Source of the DNA: Rhodopseudomonas sp. BR0M22 | GTDB lineage: Bacteria > Pseudomonadota > Alphaproteobacteria > Rhizobiales > Xanthobacteraceae | Direction: 5' to 3' | Assembly (NCBI RefSeq): GCF_010907035.1 | Contig: NZ_QUMK01000048.1 | Span: forward strand, 1-43,281 | DNA: 43,281 nt | Part shown: piece by piece, positions 28,672 through 36,620 of the stretch | Layout: each line of letters starts with the position of its first letter | Numbering within the stretch: position 1 is the stretch's first letter | Program-made: the position numbers and the translations under genes | Notes under the pieces: model-generated | Told to the model about the DNA's origin: nothing | Seen by the model: the letters and a program-made list of their open reading frames with translations, nothing else | Databases searched by the model: none

Positions 28672-29583
28672 TTACTCTGCCGTGCCGGAGCGCAGCTTGA
28701 AATGACCGTAGCACGACGCGATCGGCTCGGCCGGATCACGCTGATAGGCCTGTGCTTCGAACGCCACCAAGCGGCGGCCCTGCTTGACGATCGAGACCTT
28801 GGCGAAGGTGTCGAGCGGTCGGCCCGAGCGCAGATAGTTCACGGTCAGCCCGATCGGCTTCGGTGCGGCGCTGAGGCCGATCTCACGGCGCACGCTGACG
28901 ATCGCGGCGGTCTCCAGGAATGCTCCGATCACGCCGCCGTGCAGCGCCGGCAGGATCGGATTGCCGACCAGCTTCGGATCATACGGCATCATCGCCTGCG
29001 CCTCGCCATCGACGCGGATGCCGAGGAAGCGCGGATAGGGGCTGATCGCCAGCGGGCCGTCGGGGCCGTCCGGCGCCACCAGCTCGGGCGGCGAGTCCAT
29101 CGTCACTTTGGGCTTCTGCCGCAGCATGTCGCTCCGGTTGGCGCCGAGCATGAACATCGCGGTGGCGGAGGCGATCGGAACGTCTTCGGCATCCTGATAG
29201 GCGGTGGCGCGGACGAATGCGATCGAGCGGGTGAGATGATAGCAATGCGCGTGCGCCCGCATCACCTGTCCGGGCGTCGCCGGCCGCAAATAGTCGATCC
29301 GCAGGTCCAGCGTGGCGATCGCGGTGGTGCCGGGCAGCGCCAGCTGCACCGCCATGCCGCAGCTCTCGTCGAGCATCGCGGTGACGACGCCGCCATGGAT
29401 CACGCCGGTCGAAACGTCGCCGACGAACACCGGATGATAGGGCAGGCTGCTCCACGCTTCGGCAGGGGCGTAGCGGTCGAGTTGCAAACCGATGATGGCA
29501 CCGTGGATCGAGCGGCGGTTCTTGATCATCCGCGCCTTGTCGTCGAACGACAGCGCCGGATCGGGGATCGATTGGTCGGACAT
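28672..29583 (-). CDS. Tandem hot-dog (PaaI-type) thioesterase
   Basis: A 303-residue protein with two hot-dog domains. The first (about residues 45-150) has the PaaI-type core GVIHGGVVTAMLDESCGMA. The second (about 190-300) has a similar core, PALHGGVIGAFLETAAI. Both are followed by a TLDLRIDYLRPATPG or GLTVNYLRSGRP strand typical of acyl-CoA thioesterases. A fused pair forms within one chain what is normally a homodimer. The predicted role is hydrolysis of an aromatic or acyl CoA ester in the cytosol. The ATG at 29583 is preferred; 21 extra residues upstream look non-coding. Confidence 0.85.
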   Translation of the reverse strand: MSDQSIPDPALSFDDKARMIKNRRSIHGAIIGLQLDRYAPAEAWSSLPYHPVFVGDVSTGVIHGGVVTAMLDESCGMAVQLALPGTTAIATLDLRIDYLRPATPGQVMRAHAHCYHLTRSIAFVRATAYQDAEDVPIASATAMFMLGANRSDMLRQKPKVTMDSPPELVAPDGPDGPLAISPYPRFLGIRVDGEAQAMMPYDPKLVGNPILPALHGGVIGAFLETAAIVSVRREIGLSAAPKPIGLTVNYLRSGRPLDTFAKVSIVKQGRRLVAFEAQAYQRDPAEPIASCYGHFKLRSGTAE

Positions 29584-29709
29584 GAGAACGGCTTTTAGCA
29601 AGCAAGAGTGGGCCGTCAAAGCGTTCCGGCGATGTGCGACTATCATTTCGGCGCACGGCTGGTATGACTGTCTTCAGCCGGAGTGGGCGAGGTGATGAGA
29701 GGGCCGAGA

Positions 29710-30459
29710 ATGTGTCGACTGATCGTGATGGTCTTGGGTCTGATGCTGACGACCTCCGCCTTGGCTGCAGAGGCGGTGGTGAAGGACGGCGACACACTGC
29801 AGCTCGGCGACAAGACCTTTCGGCTGGAGGGCGTCGATGCGCCTGAGCTGGATCAGCGCTGCGTGAGCGAGTTTGCGGATCCGTCAGCCTGCGGCCTCGA
29901 AGCCCGCGATGCGCTGATCAAGCTGATCGGCGGCCGCAGCGTCGCCTGCCGCGATCTCGGTCCTGATCCGGTGTTCAAGGGACGCCGGCTCGGCACCTGC
30001 ACGGTCGCCGGCGAGGCCGAGAGCCTCAGCCGTCGCCTCGTGCAGGACGGCTTCGCGCTCAATGCCGCCGCCGGCGGCAAGGATCGTTTCGCCGGCGATG
30101 AGACCAGGGCCAAGGACGAACGCAAAGGACTGTGGCGCGGCTGCTTCGTCGCGCCGAACGATTTCCGGCGCTGGAACAAGGACGCTCCGCTGCGCGGCGC
30201 CGCCTGCCGCGACGACAAGCACGCCGAACTGGTCGAGGTGATGTTCCCGGACACACCGGCGATGCTGCCGGGGTGCAGCATCAAGGGCAAGCTGGCGCGC
30301 CGCGCCCGCCTCACCGGCAATGTCGGGGTATATCAGCTCCGCGGTTGCCCGAGCTATGCCAGCCTGACCAAGCCGAACCGCTGGTTCTGCTCGGAAGACG
30401 ACGCTCGCGCCGCCGGCTTCCGCAAGGCCTACAACTGCCGGATCAAGCTGACGCCATAA
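29710..30459 (+). CDS. Secreted thermonuclease (SNase) with C-terminal extension
   Basis: A 249-residue exported nuclease. A signal peptide ([20 protein letters not shown]) is followed by an SNase fold (about residues 20-145). The residues needed for metal binding and catalysis in staphylococcal nuclease have counterparts: [15 protein letters not shown] with its Arg, Asp and Glu, and a later GRRLG arginine. The last ~100 residues are an extra Cys-containing module, CSIKG followed by [10 protein letters not shown] and [16 protein letters not shown], resembling a small domain I have seen attached to such nucleases. AGAGGG lies six bases before the ATG at 29710; ATG 29695 and GTG 29683 are alternatives. 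The 3' end overlaps panE by 17 bases, tail to tail. Confidence 0.85.
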   Translation: MCRLIVMVLGLMLTTSALAAEAVVKDGDTLQLGDKTFRLEGVDAPELDQRCVSEFADPSACGLEARDALIKLIGGRSVACRDLGPDPVFKGRRLGTCTVAGEAESLSRRLVQDGFALNAAAGGKDRFAGDETRAKDERKGLWRGCFVAPNDFRRWNKDAPLRGAACRDDKHAELVEVMFPDTPAMLPGCSIKGKLARRARLTGNVGVYQLRGCPSYASLTKPNRWFCSEDDARAAGFRKAYNCRIKLTP

Positions 30460-31366
30460 CGCCCGATCCGCCGACGCCGCGGCGGCTCTCGATCAGCTTG
30501 ACCATCACGGTCAGCGCCAGATTGGTCGGGGTCGGCACACCATGCGCGGCGCCGAGCCGCGCGACCGTGCCGTTGAGAAAGTCGATTTCGCTCGGCTTGC
30601 CGCGCGCCAGATCCTGTGCGGTCGACGACTTCTGGCTCGGCATCGCCCCGGGTAGCGCCAGCGTCTTGGCCATCGCGTCGTCCGGAATGCCGACGCCGCA
30701 GGCGCGCGCCACCGCGATGCATTCGTCGATCACGTTGCGGACGACCTGCTCGGTGCCGCCAACCGCCAGCAGGGCGCCGTAAGGCAGGTCGGCGACGGCC
30801 GACAGCGCGTTATAGGCGCAGTTCAGCATCAGCTTCGACCACAGCGCCTGATCGATGTCGGCCGCGACCGTGGTCGGGATCTTCGCGGCGACCAGTGCCG
30901 ACGCGATCGCGTCGCTCTGCGCCGAGGCGCCGATCAGCAGTTCGCCGCGGCCGTGATGGCGGACATGGCCCGGCCCCGCCATCTCGGTGCCGACATACAC
31001 CACCGACGCGATTACCGGATGGTCGATTGCGGCCTGCAGCCGAGAGGCATTGTCGACGCCGTTCTGCAGGCTGAGGATCACGCTGTCCGGCTTCAGCCGA
31101 GGCTGCAGCGCGCGGCCCGCGCTCTCAGTATCGGCCGATTTGACGCAGAACAGCACCAGATCGGGCGGGGCGATCGTGCTGGGTTCGGTGACGGCACGCA
31201 CCGGGACGGGCTGGATGCCGTCCTTGGTGTCGAGCAGCAGGCCGTTCGCCTCGATCGCATCGACGTGGGTCTGTCGCCCGATCAGCGTCACGTCGTGGCC
31301 GGCCAGCGACAGCAATCCGCCGAAATAGCATCCGACCGCGCCGGCCCCCATCACTGCCACTTGCAT
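30443..31366 (-). CDS. panE: 2-dehydropantoate 2-reductase family protein
   Basis: A 307-residue NADPH-dependent ketopantoate reductase, a step in pantothenate and coenzyme A synthesis. The dinucleotide motif GAGAVG lies at residues 7-12. [17 protein letters not shown] holds the catalytic Lys and conserved Asn, and [12 protein letters not shown] holds the conserved Glu. GGGAGAG precedes the ATG at 31366. The reading frame remains open far upstream, but that part is antisense to guaC and is not coding. PanE/ApbA paralogues acting on other 2-oxo acids exist, so the exact substrate is probable rather than proven. It is divergent from guaC. Confidence 0.88.
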   Translation of the reverse strand: MQVAVMGAGAVGCYFGGLLSLAGHDVTLIGRQTHVDAIEANGLLLDTKDGIQPVPVRAVTEPSTIAPPDLVLFCVKSADTESAGRALQPRLKPDSVILSLQNGVDNASRLQAAIDHPVIASVVYVGTEMAGPGHVRHHGRGELLIGASAQSDAIASALVAAKIPTTVAADIDQALWSKLMLNCAYNALSAVADLPYGALLAVGGTEQVVRNVIDECIAVARACGVGIPDDAMAKTLALPGAMPSQKSSTAQDLARGKPSEIDFLNGTVARLGAAHGVPTPTNLALTVMVKLIESRRGVGGSGVMASA

Positions 31367-31453
31367 TCCGCTCTCCCTTCCCGTGCGCGAACCAATGCGC
31401 AATGTTTCCTTTTTAAGGTCGGCGTTCGGCCGATGAAACCGGGAGAGGCGTGC

Positions 31454-32494
31454 GTGCACATCGATTTGAATCCGAAACTCGACTTTCGCGACGTGCTGAT
31501 CCGGCCCAAGCGCTCGGTGCTGTCGTCGCGGTTCGAGGCCAACATCAAGCGCAGCTTCCGCTTCCGCCATTCCAGCCGCGCCTGGACAGGATTTCCGCTG
31601 ATCGCGTCCAACATGGACACCATCGGTACGCTGGAGATGGCGAAGGCGTTCAGACCGTTCGGTGCGCTGGTCGCCCTGCACAAGTTTCACCAGCCTGATC
31701 GACTGGCGGAGTACCTCGCCGGCGACGAGGACCCCAACGTGTTCGTCACCGTCGGCACCGGCTCGGCCGATTGGGACCGGCTCGCCGCGGTGAAGGCCAA
31801 GGTCAAGGTGCCGATGCTGAACATCGACGTTGCCAACGGCTATACCGAAGCCTTCGTGCGGGCGGTGGCCAAGCTGCGCGACGAGAACACGGACGCGATC
31901 ATCATGGCCGGCACGGTGGTGACCGCCGAGATGACCGAAGCGCTGGTGATTGCCGGCGCCGACATCGTCCGCGTCGGGATCGGCTCCGGCTCGGTGTGTA
32001 CGACGCGCGATCTCACCGGCGTCGGCTATCCGCAGCTCTCGGCCGTGATCGAATGCGCCGATGCGGCGCACGGACTGAAGGGGCACGTCTGCTCGGATGG
32101 CGGCTGCGTCGTGCCGGGCGATCTCGCCAAGGCCTATGGCGGCGGTGCCGATTTCGTCATGCTCGGCGGCATGTTGGCCGGTCACGACGAATGCGGCGGC
32201 GAATTGAAGTACGCCGAGCCGGACGGGAAGACCCCGACCAGCATGGTGTTCTACGGCATGTCGTCGGAGACCGCGATGAACAAGTACCACGGCGGCGTCG
32301 CCGACTATCGCGCGGCCGAGGGCAAGACCGTCGAGGTGCCGTATCGCGGCGACGTGCGCGCCACGGTGGAGAAGATCGCCGGCGGTCTGCGCTCGGCGAT
32401 GACCTATATCGGCGCCGAGAATCTGAAGGAAATTCCGAAGCGAACCACCTTCATCCTGGTCAATGCTCAGCGCAACACGGTGTTCGACCGCTGA
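31454..32494 (+). CDS. guaC: GMP reductase
   Basis: A 346-residue enzyme of the IMP dehydrogenase/GMP reductase family that turns GMP into IMP in purine salvage. The start region LKLDFRDVLIRPKRS-like (here PKLDFRDVLIRPKRS) and the catalytic-Cys loop GSGSVCTTRDLTGVGYPQ match E. coli GuaC rather than IMP dehydrogenase. No CBS domains are present. GGAGAGG lies five bases before the GTG at 31454, giving an N-terminus like that of GuaC; an ATG at 31433 is the alternative and would add seven residues. It is divergent from panE over 87 bases. Confidence 0.93.
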   Translation: MHIDLNPKLDFRDVLIRPKRSVLSSRFEANIKRSFRFRHSSRAWTGFPLIASNMDTIGTLEMAKAFRPFGALVALHKFHQPDRLAEYLAGDEDPNVFVTVGTGSADWDRLAAVKAKVKVPMLNIDVANGYTEAFVRAVAKLRDENTDAIIMAGTVVTAEMTEALVIAGADIVRVGIGSGSVCTTRDLTGVGYPQLSAVIECADAAHGLKGHVCSDGGCVVPGDLAKAYGGGADFVMLGGMLAGHDECGGELKYAEPDGKTPTSMVFYGMSSETAMNKYHGGVADYRAAEGKTVEVPYRGDVRATVEKIAGGLRSAMTYIGAENLKEIPKRTTFILVNAQRNTVFDR

Positions 32495-32503
32495 GCGCCG
32501 TGG

Positions 32504-33361
32504 TCATCGGCGCGGCGACAGGCCGAGGAGTTTCTCGGCCGCGCGCAGATGCGGACGATCGATCATGCGGCCGTCGAGGCGCAGCGTACCGGCATCCGGA
32601 TTGGCCGCAAATGCCGCGACCACTTGCTGCGCCCAAGCCCGCTCTTCTGCGGTCGGCGCGAATGCGGCGTTGACGATGTCGACCTGCTTGGGATGGATCA
32701 GCGCCTTGGCGCCGAAACCGTCGCGCCGCGCCGCACGAGCTTCGTCCTCCAACCCGGCGAGATTGTCGATGTCGGTGTAGACGGCGTCGATCGCGGTGAC
32801 ACCCGCCGCGGCGGCGCCCATCAGGCACAGATCGCGCGCCAGCCGGTAGGGGCTGTGCAGCGAGCCGCCGTTGCGGTTTTCGGTCGCGCCGAGCGAGGCG
32901 GCGAGATCCTCCGCGCCCCACATCAACCCGCTGAGCCGCGGCGAGCAATCCTGATAGCTGCCGAGGCCGAACATCGAGCCTGCGGTCTCGGTCGCCACCA
33001 CGACGATCCGGGTCGTGCCCACCAGCGCGGCCGCTGCCTCGAATGCGTCGAGCCACAGCGCCAAGGTGCGGACATCGTCGCCGCCGCGTGACTTCGGCAA
33101 CACGATGCCGTCCGGCGCCGCCGGCATGACGGCGGCGAGGTCACCGAGCGTGCGGCCGGTGTCGAGTGCGTTGACGCGGACGTAGCGCTGCTGCGCCGTG
33201 CGCGGCGCCTGCAGCATCGCGGATGTCAGCGCGCGGGCTTCGTCTTTCCTCTCCGGTACGACGGAATCTTCGAGGTCGAGGATCAGGGTGTCGGCTGCGC
33301 CCTGCGCCGCCTTCTCGAATTTGCGCGGGCTGTCGCCCGGAACGAACAACATCGAACGCAT
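32504..33361 (-). CDS. HpcH/HpaI aldolase / CitE-like lyase
   Basis: A 285-residue CoA-ester lyase of the CitE-like family. Hallmarks are RSMLFVPGDSPRKFEKA at the start, LILDLEDSVVPERKDEAR with the metal-binding acidic residues, IVLPKSRGGDD, and GSMFGLGS followed by GLMWGAEDLAA. ALIHPKQVDIVNAAF near the end is typical of CitE and malyl-CoA lyase relatives. It is a stand-alone protein with no CitD or CitF neighbours, so the substrate is more likely a malyl-, methylmalyl- or citramalyl-type CoA ester. The ATG at 33361 has GGAG upstream. It is divergent from the acyl-CoA dehydrogenase gene, and both may serve one acyl-CoA pathway. Confidence 0.9.
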   Translation of the reverse strand: MRSMLFVPGDSPRKFEKAAQGAADTLILDLEDSVVPERKDEARALTSAMLQAPRTAQQRYVRVNALDTGRTLGDLAAVMPAAPDGIVLPKSRGGDDVRTLALWLDAFEAAAALVGTTRIVVVATETAGSMFGLGSYQDCSPRLSGLMWGAEDLAASLGATENRNGGSLHSPYRLARDLCLMGAAAAGVTAIDAVYTDIDNLAGLEDEARAARRDGFGAKALIHPKQVDIVNAAFAPTAEERAWAQQVVAAFAANPDAGTLRLDGRMIDRPHLRAAEKLLGLSPRR

Positions 33362-33568
33362 CGGCCGTGCTCCGCTATTCCGGCGCATCGCATTGCGGAT
33401 GCGATTGTTGACAGTGGATTCGACCTATAGGAACGTTTTGTCGCACAAACAATAACGATGGCGCTCTTCCGGGAGGCGCGCCGCTCCAGGCCGGAGCTTT
33501 TCCATGCGACGGAAACTTCGCGTCGCTCCGCCGACGGCTCGGCCGGCACCCAAGGACATCAGCCCACC

Positions 33569-34735
33569 ATGGACTTCGCACTCACCGATCAGCAGGAAGC
33601 CATTCGCGATGCGATCGCCAAGATCTGCAGCGGTTTCGACGACGCCTATTGGCTGAAGAAGGACCGCGAGGGCGGCTTCCCCCACGACTTCCACAAGGCG
33701 CTGGCCGATGCCGGCTGGCTCGGCATCTGCGTGCCGGAAGCCTATGGCGGCTCCGGCCTCGGTATCACCGAGGCCGCGATCATGATGCGCACGATCTCGG
33801 AGTCCGGTGGCGGCATGTCGGGTGCCTCGGCGGTGCACATCAACGTGTTCGGACTCAATCCCGTCGTTGTCTTCGGCACCGACGAGCAGCGCCGGCGCAT
33901 GCTGCCGCCGATGGTCGCGGGCCGCGACAAAGCCTGCTTCGCAGTGACCGAGCCCAATACCGGCCTCAACACCACGCAGCTCAAGACCCGCGCGGTGCGC
34001 AAGGGCGACCGCTACGTCGTCAACGGTCAGAAGGTGTGGATCTCGACCGCGCAGGTCGCCAACAAGATTCTGCTGCTGGCGCGCACCACGCCGCTCGAAG
34101 AGGTGAAGTCACCGACCCACGGCCTCAGCCTGTTTTATGCGGATCTCGATCGCACCAAAATCAAGGTGCACGAGATCGAGAAGATGGGCCGCAAGATCGT
34201 CGACTCCAACGAATTGTTCTTCGAGGATTTCGAGATCCCGGTCGAGGACCGGATCGGCGAGGAAGGCAAGGGCTTCCACTACATCCTCGAAGGCATGAAC
34301 CCGGAGCGCATCCTGATCGCCGCCGAAGCGGTCGGGCTCGGCAAGCTGGCGCTGTCGCGCGCGGCCGACTACGCCAAGACCCGGATCGTGTTCAACCGCC
34401 CGATCGGGCAGAACCAGGGGATTCAGCATCCGCTCGCCAAGAACTGGGTCGAACTGGAAGCGGCGTGGCTGATGGTGATGTCGGCGGCCTGGCAATACGA
34501 CCAGGGCATGGCCTGCGGCGCCGCCGCCAATGCGGCGAAGTATCTGGCCGGCGAAGCGGGCTTCTCGGCCTGCGAGCAGGCGGTGATGACCCATGGCGGC
34601 TTCGGCTATGCCAAGGAGTATCACGTCGAGCGCTACTTGCGCGAGGTGATGATCCCGAGGATCGCGCCGGTCAGCCCGCAGCTTGCGCTCAGTTTCATCG
34701 CCGAAAAGGTGCTCGGATTGGCGAAATCGTACTGA
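33569..34735 (+). CDS. Acyl-CoA dehydrogenase family protein
   Basis: A 388-residue flavoprotein with all three acyl-CoA dehydrogenase regions: an N-terminal helical domain (FALTDQQEAIRDAI), a middle FAD segment (CFAVTEPNTGLNTTQLKTRA, WISTAQVAN) and a C-terminal helical domain (GFSACEQAVMTHGGFGYAKE). Where many members carry the catalytic Glu in YEGT near the C-terminus, this protein reads IAPVSPQ, ending VLGLAKSY. This pattern marks a recognised branch whose base must lie elsewhere. The product is thus an acyl-CoA dehydrogenase of unknown chain specificity. The ATG at 33569 was chosen from the family start; upstream in-frame sequence looks non-coding. Confidence 0.92.
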   Translation: MDFALTDQQEAIRDAIAKICSGFDDAYWLKKDREGGFPHDFHKALADAGWLGICVPEAYGGSGLGITEAAIMMRTISESGGGMSGASAVHINVFGLNPVVVFGTDEQRRRMLPPMVAGRDKACFAVTEPNTGLNTTQLKTRAVRKGDRYVVNGQKVWISTAQVANKILLLARTTPLEEVKSPTHGLSLFYADLDRTKIKVHEIEKMGRKIVDSNELFFEDFEIPVEDRIGEEGKGFHYILEGMNPERILIAAEAVGLGKLALSRAADYAKTRIVFNRPIGQNQGIQHPLAKNWVELEAAWLMVMSAAWQYDQGMACGAAANAAKYLAGEAGFSACEQAVMTHGGFGYAKEYHVERYLREVMIPRIAPVSPQLALSFIAEKVLGLAKSY

Positions 34736-35060
34736 CCGGGACGTCCGAAAGGAACGCTGCCGGCAAGTCGGCTGGAACTCGTGGGTTGCTCATCGGCCGC
34801 TTCGGGCAGCCTGTTGGATGCCCGACCTGGTTGCAAGGCGCGATCCTGTGGTTGTTACCAGTTCGACCATCCATCGGGTGCTCAGGGCTCGCCCGCTGAC
34901 GCGGCGGCCTGTTCGCGGCGCTCCGATGTCCGCTGCGCTGCACATTTCGTCGTCAACTGCCCAACAAGTTTGCCCGCACGGTGCCCCCGAGGGGCTTTGC
35001 CGGATTCCGAGGTGCCGGCTCAACTAATTGCAGAAGCTGACAGATAACGCCTGGCGAGCG
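34736..35060. other. 325-base region upstream of the nas promoter
   Basis: No gene is supported here. It should hold activator sites for the sigma-54-type promoter that follows. The only dyad I noted is GCACGGTGC (34976-34984), about 85 bases upstream of the promoter, but its spacing does not match the usual NtrC site. No terminator for the acyl-CoA dehydrogenase gene was found. Confidence 0.5.
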
Positions 35061-35078
35061 GTTGGCACGATTCTCGCT
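35061..35078 (+). promoter_or_regulatory. Sigma-54-type promoter of the nitrate assimilation operon
   Basis: TTGGCACGATTCTCGCT contains the -24 GG (35064-35065) and -12 GC (35076-35077), exactly ten bases apart, and a perfect TGGCACG. The only departure from TGGCACG-N4-TTGCW is C for T in the -12 block. Transcription would begin near 35089. It suggests NtrC-type control by nitrogen status. Confidence 0.8.
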
Positions 35079-35093
35079 ACACATATTGGCGAA

Positions 35094-35112
35094 GGACGCC
35101 GATGCGGCGCCC
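35094..35112 (+). promoter_or_regulatory. Leader hairpin P1 enclosing the uORF start codon
   Basis: CGCCG (35097-35101) and CGGCG (35105-35109) pair around a triloop that is exactly the ATG at 35102. After an A-C mismatch, GG (35094-35095) pairs with CC (35111-35112), which covers part of the GAAGGA ribosome-binding site. It lies at the very 5' end of the predicted transcript. Confidence 0.6.
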
Positions 35113-35263
35113 GGATATCCATCGAACTCCGACAGCAAAGCCGCTGTCCTGGATCGCGCAAGCGAACTCCAGGCAGCGGCTTTTTCGCGTTGGCGGTCGG
35201 CGATGGCGATCGTGCTCACGAACCAGGGTCTTACGACCCCAGCATGGATGCTTGCAGCGATGA
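35102..35263 (+). CDS. Candidate leader ORF (53 codons) upstream of nrtA
   Basis: An ATG at 35102 preceded by GAAGGA (35091-35096) at five-base spacing opens a 53-codon frame. The frame passes through the terminator hairpin at 35137-35185 and ends in TGA at 35261-35263, overlapping the nrtA ATG (35260) as ATGA. nrtA itself has no good ribosome-binding site, so coupling is plausible. The peptide would be Arg-rich (MRRPDIHRTPTAKPLSW at its start) and its codon use is not that of a typical gene here, so any function may lie in being translated rather than in the peptide. It could also be chance. Confidence 0.4.
   Translation: MRRPDIHRTPTAKPLSWIAQANSRQRLFRVGGRRWRSCSRTRVLRPQHGCLQR
35137..35185 (+). 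terminator. Intrinsic terminator (attenuator) in the nas leader
   Basis: AAAGCCGCTG-T-CCTGGA (35137-35153) pairs with TCCAGG-C-AGCGGCTTT (35168-35183), one internal mismatch. The inside folds further as TCGC-GCAA-GCGA. The descending arm runs into TTTTT (35181-35185). It lies between the sigma-54-type promoter and nrtA, so it must be read through for the operon to be expressed. GCGGC at 35104-35108 could pair with GCCGC in the ascending arm as a rival structure. Confidence 0.85.
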
Positions 35264-36573
35264 CGATCATGAACGGCCGCTTCGGACGCAAAATCAGCCG
35301 CCGACAGATGTTGAAAGTTGGCGCCGGTGCGGCAGCGCTGGTCGCCGCCGCCAAGTTGAATTTCCCGGGCGGAGCCTTCGCTGACGAGGCCGGTCCCGAA
35401 GTCAAGGGAGCGCGACTCGGCTTCATCGCGTTGACGGATGCGGCGCCGCTGTTCGTCGCCAAAGAGAAGGGCTTCTTCGCCAAATACGGCATGCCCGACG
35501 TCACCGTCGAGAAGCAGACGTCGTGGGGAACGACGCGCGACAACCTCGTTCTCGGCTCCGAAGGCAACGGCATCGACGGCGCGCATATTCTCACGCCGAT
35601 GCCCTATCTGATGACGGCGGGGCTGGTCACTCAGAACAACGTTCCGACCCCGATGCACATTCTGGCGCGGCTCGACCTCAACTGTCAGGGGATCTCGGTC
35701 GGTAACGAATATGCCGACCTCAAGGTCGGTCTCGACGCCGCGCCGCTCAAGGCCGCGCTCGACAAGAAGAAGGCGAGCGGCAAGTCGGTGAAGGCGGCGA
35801 TGACCTTTCCCGGCGGCACCCATGATCTGTGGATCCGCTACTGGATGGCGGCCGGCGGCATCGATCCGGACCGCGACATCGAGACCATCGTGGTGCCGCC
35901 GCCGCAGATGGTGGCCAATATGAAGGTCCACACCATGGACGTGCTGTGCGTCGGCGAGCCGTGGAACGAACAGCTGATCCACCAGAAGGCGGGCTATTCG
36001 GCGCTGACCACAGGCGAGATCTGGAAGGATCATCCGGAGAAAGCGCTCGGGATGCGCGCCGCCTGGGTCGAGAAGCATCCCCGTGCCGCCAAGGCGTTGC
36101 TGATGGCGGTGATGGAAGCGCTGCAGTGGTGTGACAAGGAGGAGAACAAGGACGAACTCGCCGCGATCAGTGCCAAGCGGCAATGGATGAACGTGCCGGT
36201 TGCCGACATTATCGAGCGGATCAAGGGCAACTTCGATTACGGCGACGGCCGGGTCGTCAAGAACAGCCCGCTCCTGATGAAGTTCTGGCGCGATCACGCG
36301 TCCTATCCGTTCCAGAGCCACGATCTGTGGTTCATCACCGAGAACATGCGCTGGGGCCAATTCCCGCGCTCGACCGACGCCAAGGCGCTGATCGCCAAAG
36401 TCAACCGCGAAGATCTCTGGAAGGACGCCGCCAAGACGCTCGGCGTCGCTGCTGCCGACATTCCGACCTCGACGTCGCGCGGCAAGGAGACGCTGTTCGA
36501 CGGCAAGGTGTTCGATCCGGAAAACCCGGACGCTTACCTGAAATCGCTGACCATCAAGCGCATCGAAGTCTGA
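35260..36573 (+). CDS. nrtA: NrtA-type nitrate ABC transporter substrate-binding protein
   Basis: A 437-residue periplasmic binding protein of the NrtA/CmpA family. The N-terminus carries a textbook twin-arginine motif, SRRQMLK, followed by a hydrophobic Ala-rich stretch, so it is exported folded by Tat. The mature region has family features such as GFIALTDAAPLFVAKEKGFF, QTSWGTTRDNLVLG, DGAHILTPMPYLMT and MTFPGGTHDLWIRYWMAAGG. The ATG at 35260 overlaps the leader-ORF stop; 35269 is the alternative. It heads the operon nrtA-nrtB-ATPase-oxidoreductase-nasA. The gene order and NasA downstream make nitrate (or nitrite) the likely ligand, rather than the bicarbonate or cyanate bound by relatives. 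Confidence 0.93.
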   Translation: MTIMNGRFGRKISRRQMLKVGAGAAALVAAAKLNFPGGAFADEAGPEVKGARLGFIALTDAAPLFVAKEKGFFAKYGMPDVTVEKQTSWGTTRDNLVLGSEGNGIDGAHILTPMPYLMTAGLVTQNNVPTPMHILARLDLNCQGISVGNEYADLKVGLDAAPLKAALDKKKASGKSVKAAMTFPGGTHDLWIRYWMAAGGIDPDRDIETIVVPPPQMVANMKVHTMDVLCVGEPWNEQLIHQKAGYSALTTGEIWKDHPEKALGMRAAWVEKHPRAAKALLMAVMEALQWCDKEENKDELAAISAKRQWMNVPVADIIERIKGNFDYGDGRVVKNSPLLMKFWRDHASYPFQSHDLWFITENMRWGQFPRSTDAKALIAKVNREDLWKDAAKTLGVAAADIPTSTSRGKETLFDGKVFDPENPDAYLKSLTIKRIEV

Positions 36574-36620
36574 AGACGCGCACGGCTCCGCTGTCTTCGA
36601 AGATCATGGAGAGCAATGCA

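Noticed and set aside
33408..33431. TTGACA and TATAGG between the CitE-like and acyl-CoA dehydrogenase genes
   Set aside because: The spacing is 12 bases, too short for a normal promoter.
34976..34984. GCACGGTGC dyad upstream of the nas promoter as an NtrC site
   Set aside because: The half-sites are one base apart, whereas NtrC sites need a wider spacer, and no second copy was found.
35092..35166. ANTAR-type hexaloops in the nas leader
   Set aside because: Six-base strings with A at position 1 and G at position 4 occur, but none is closed by a stem.
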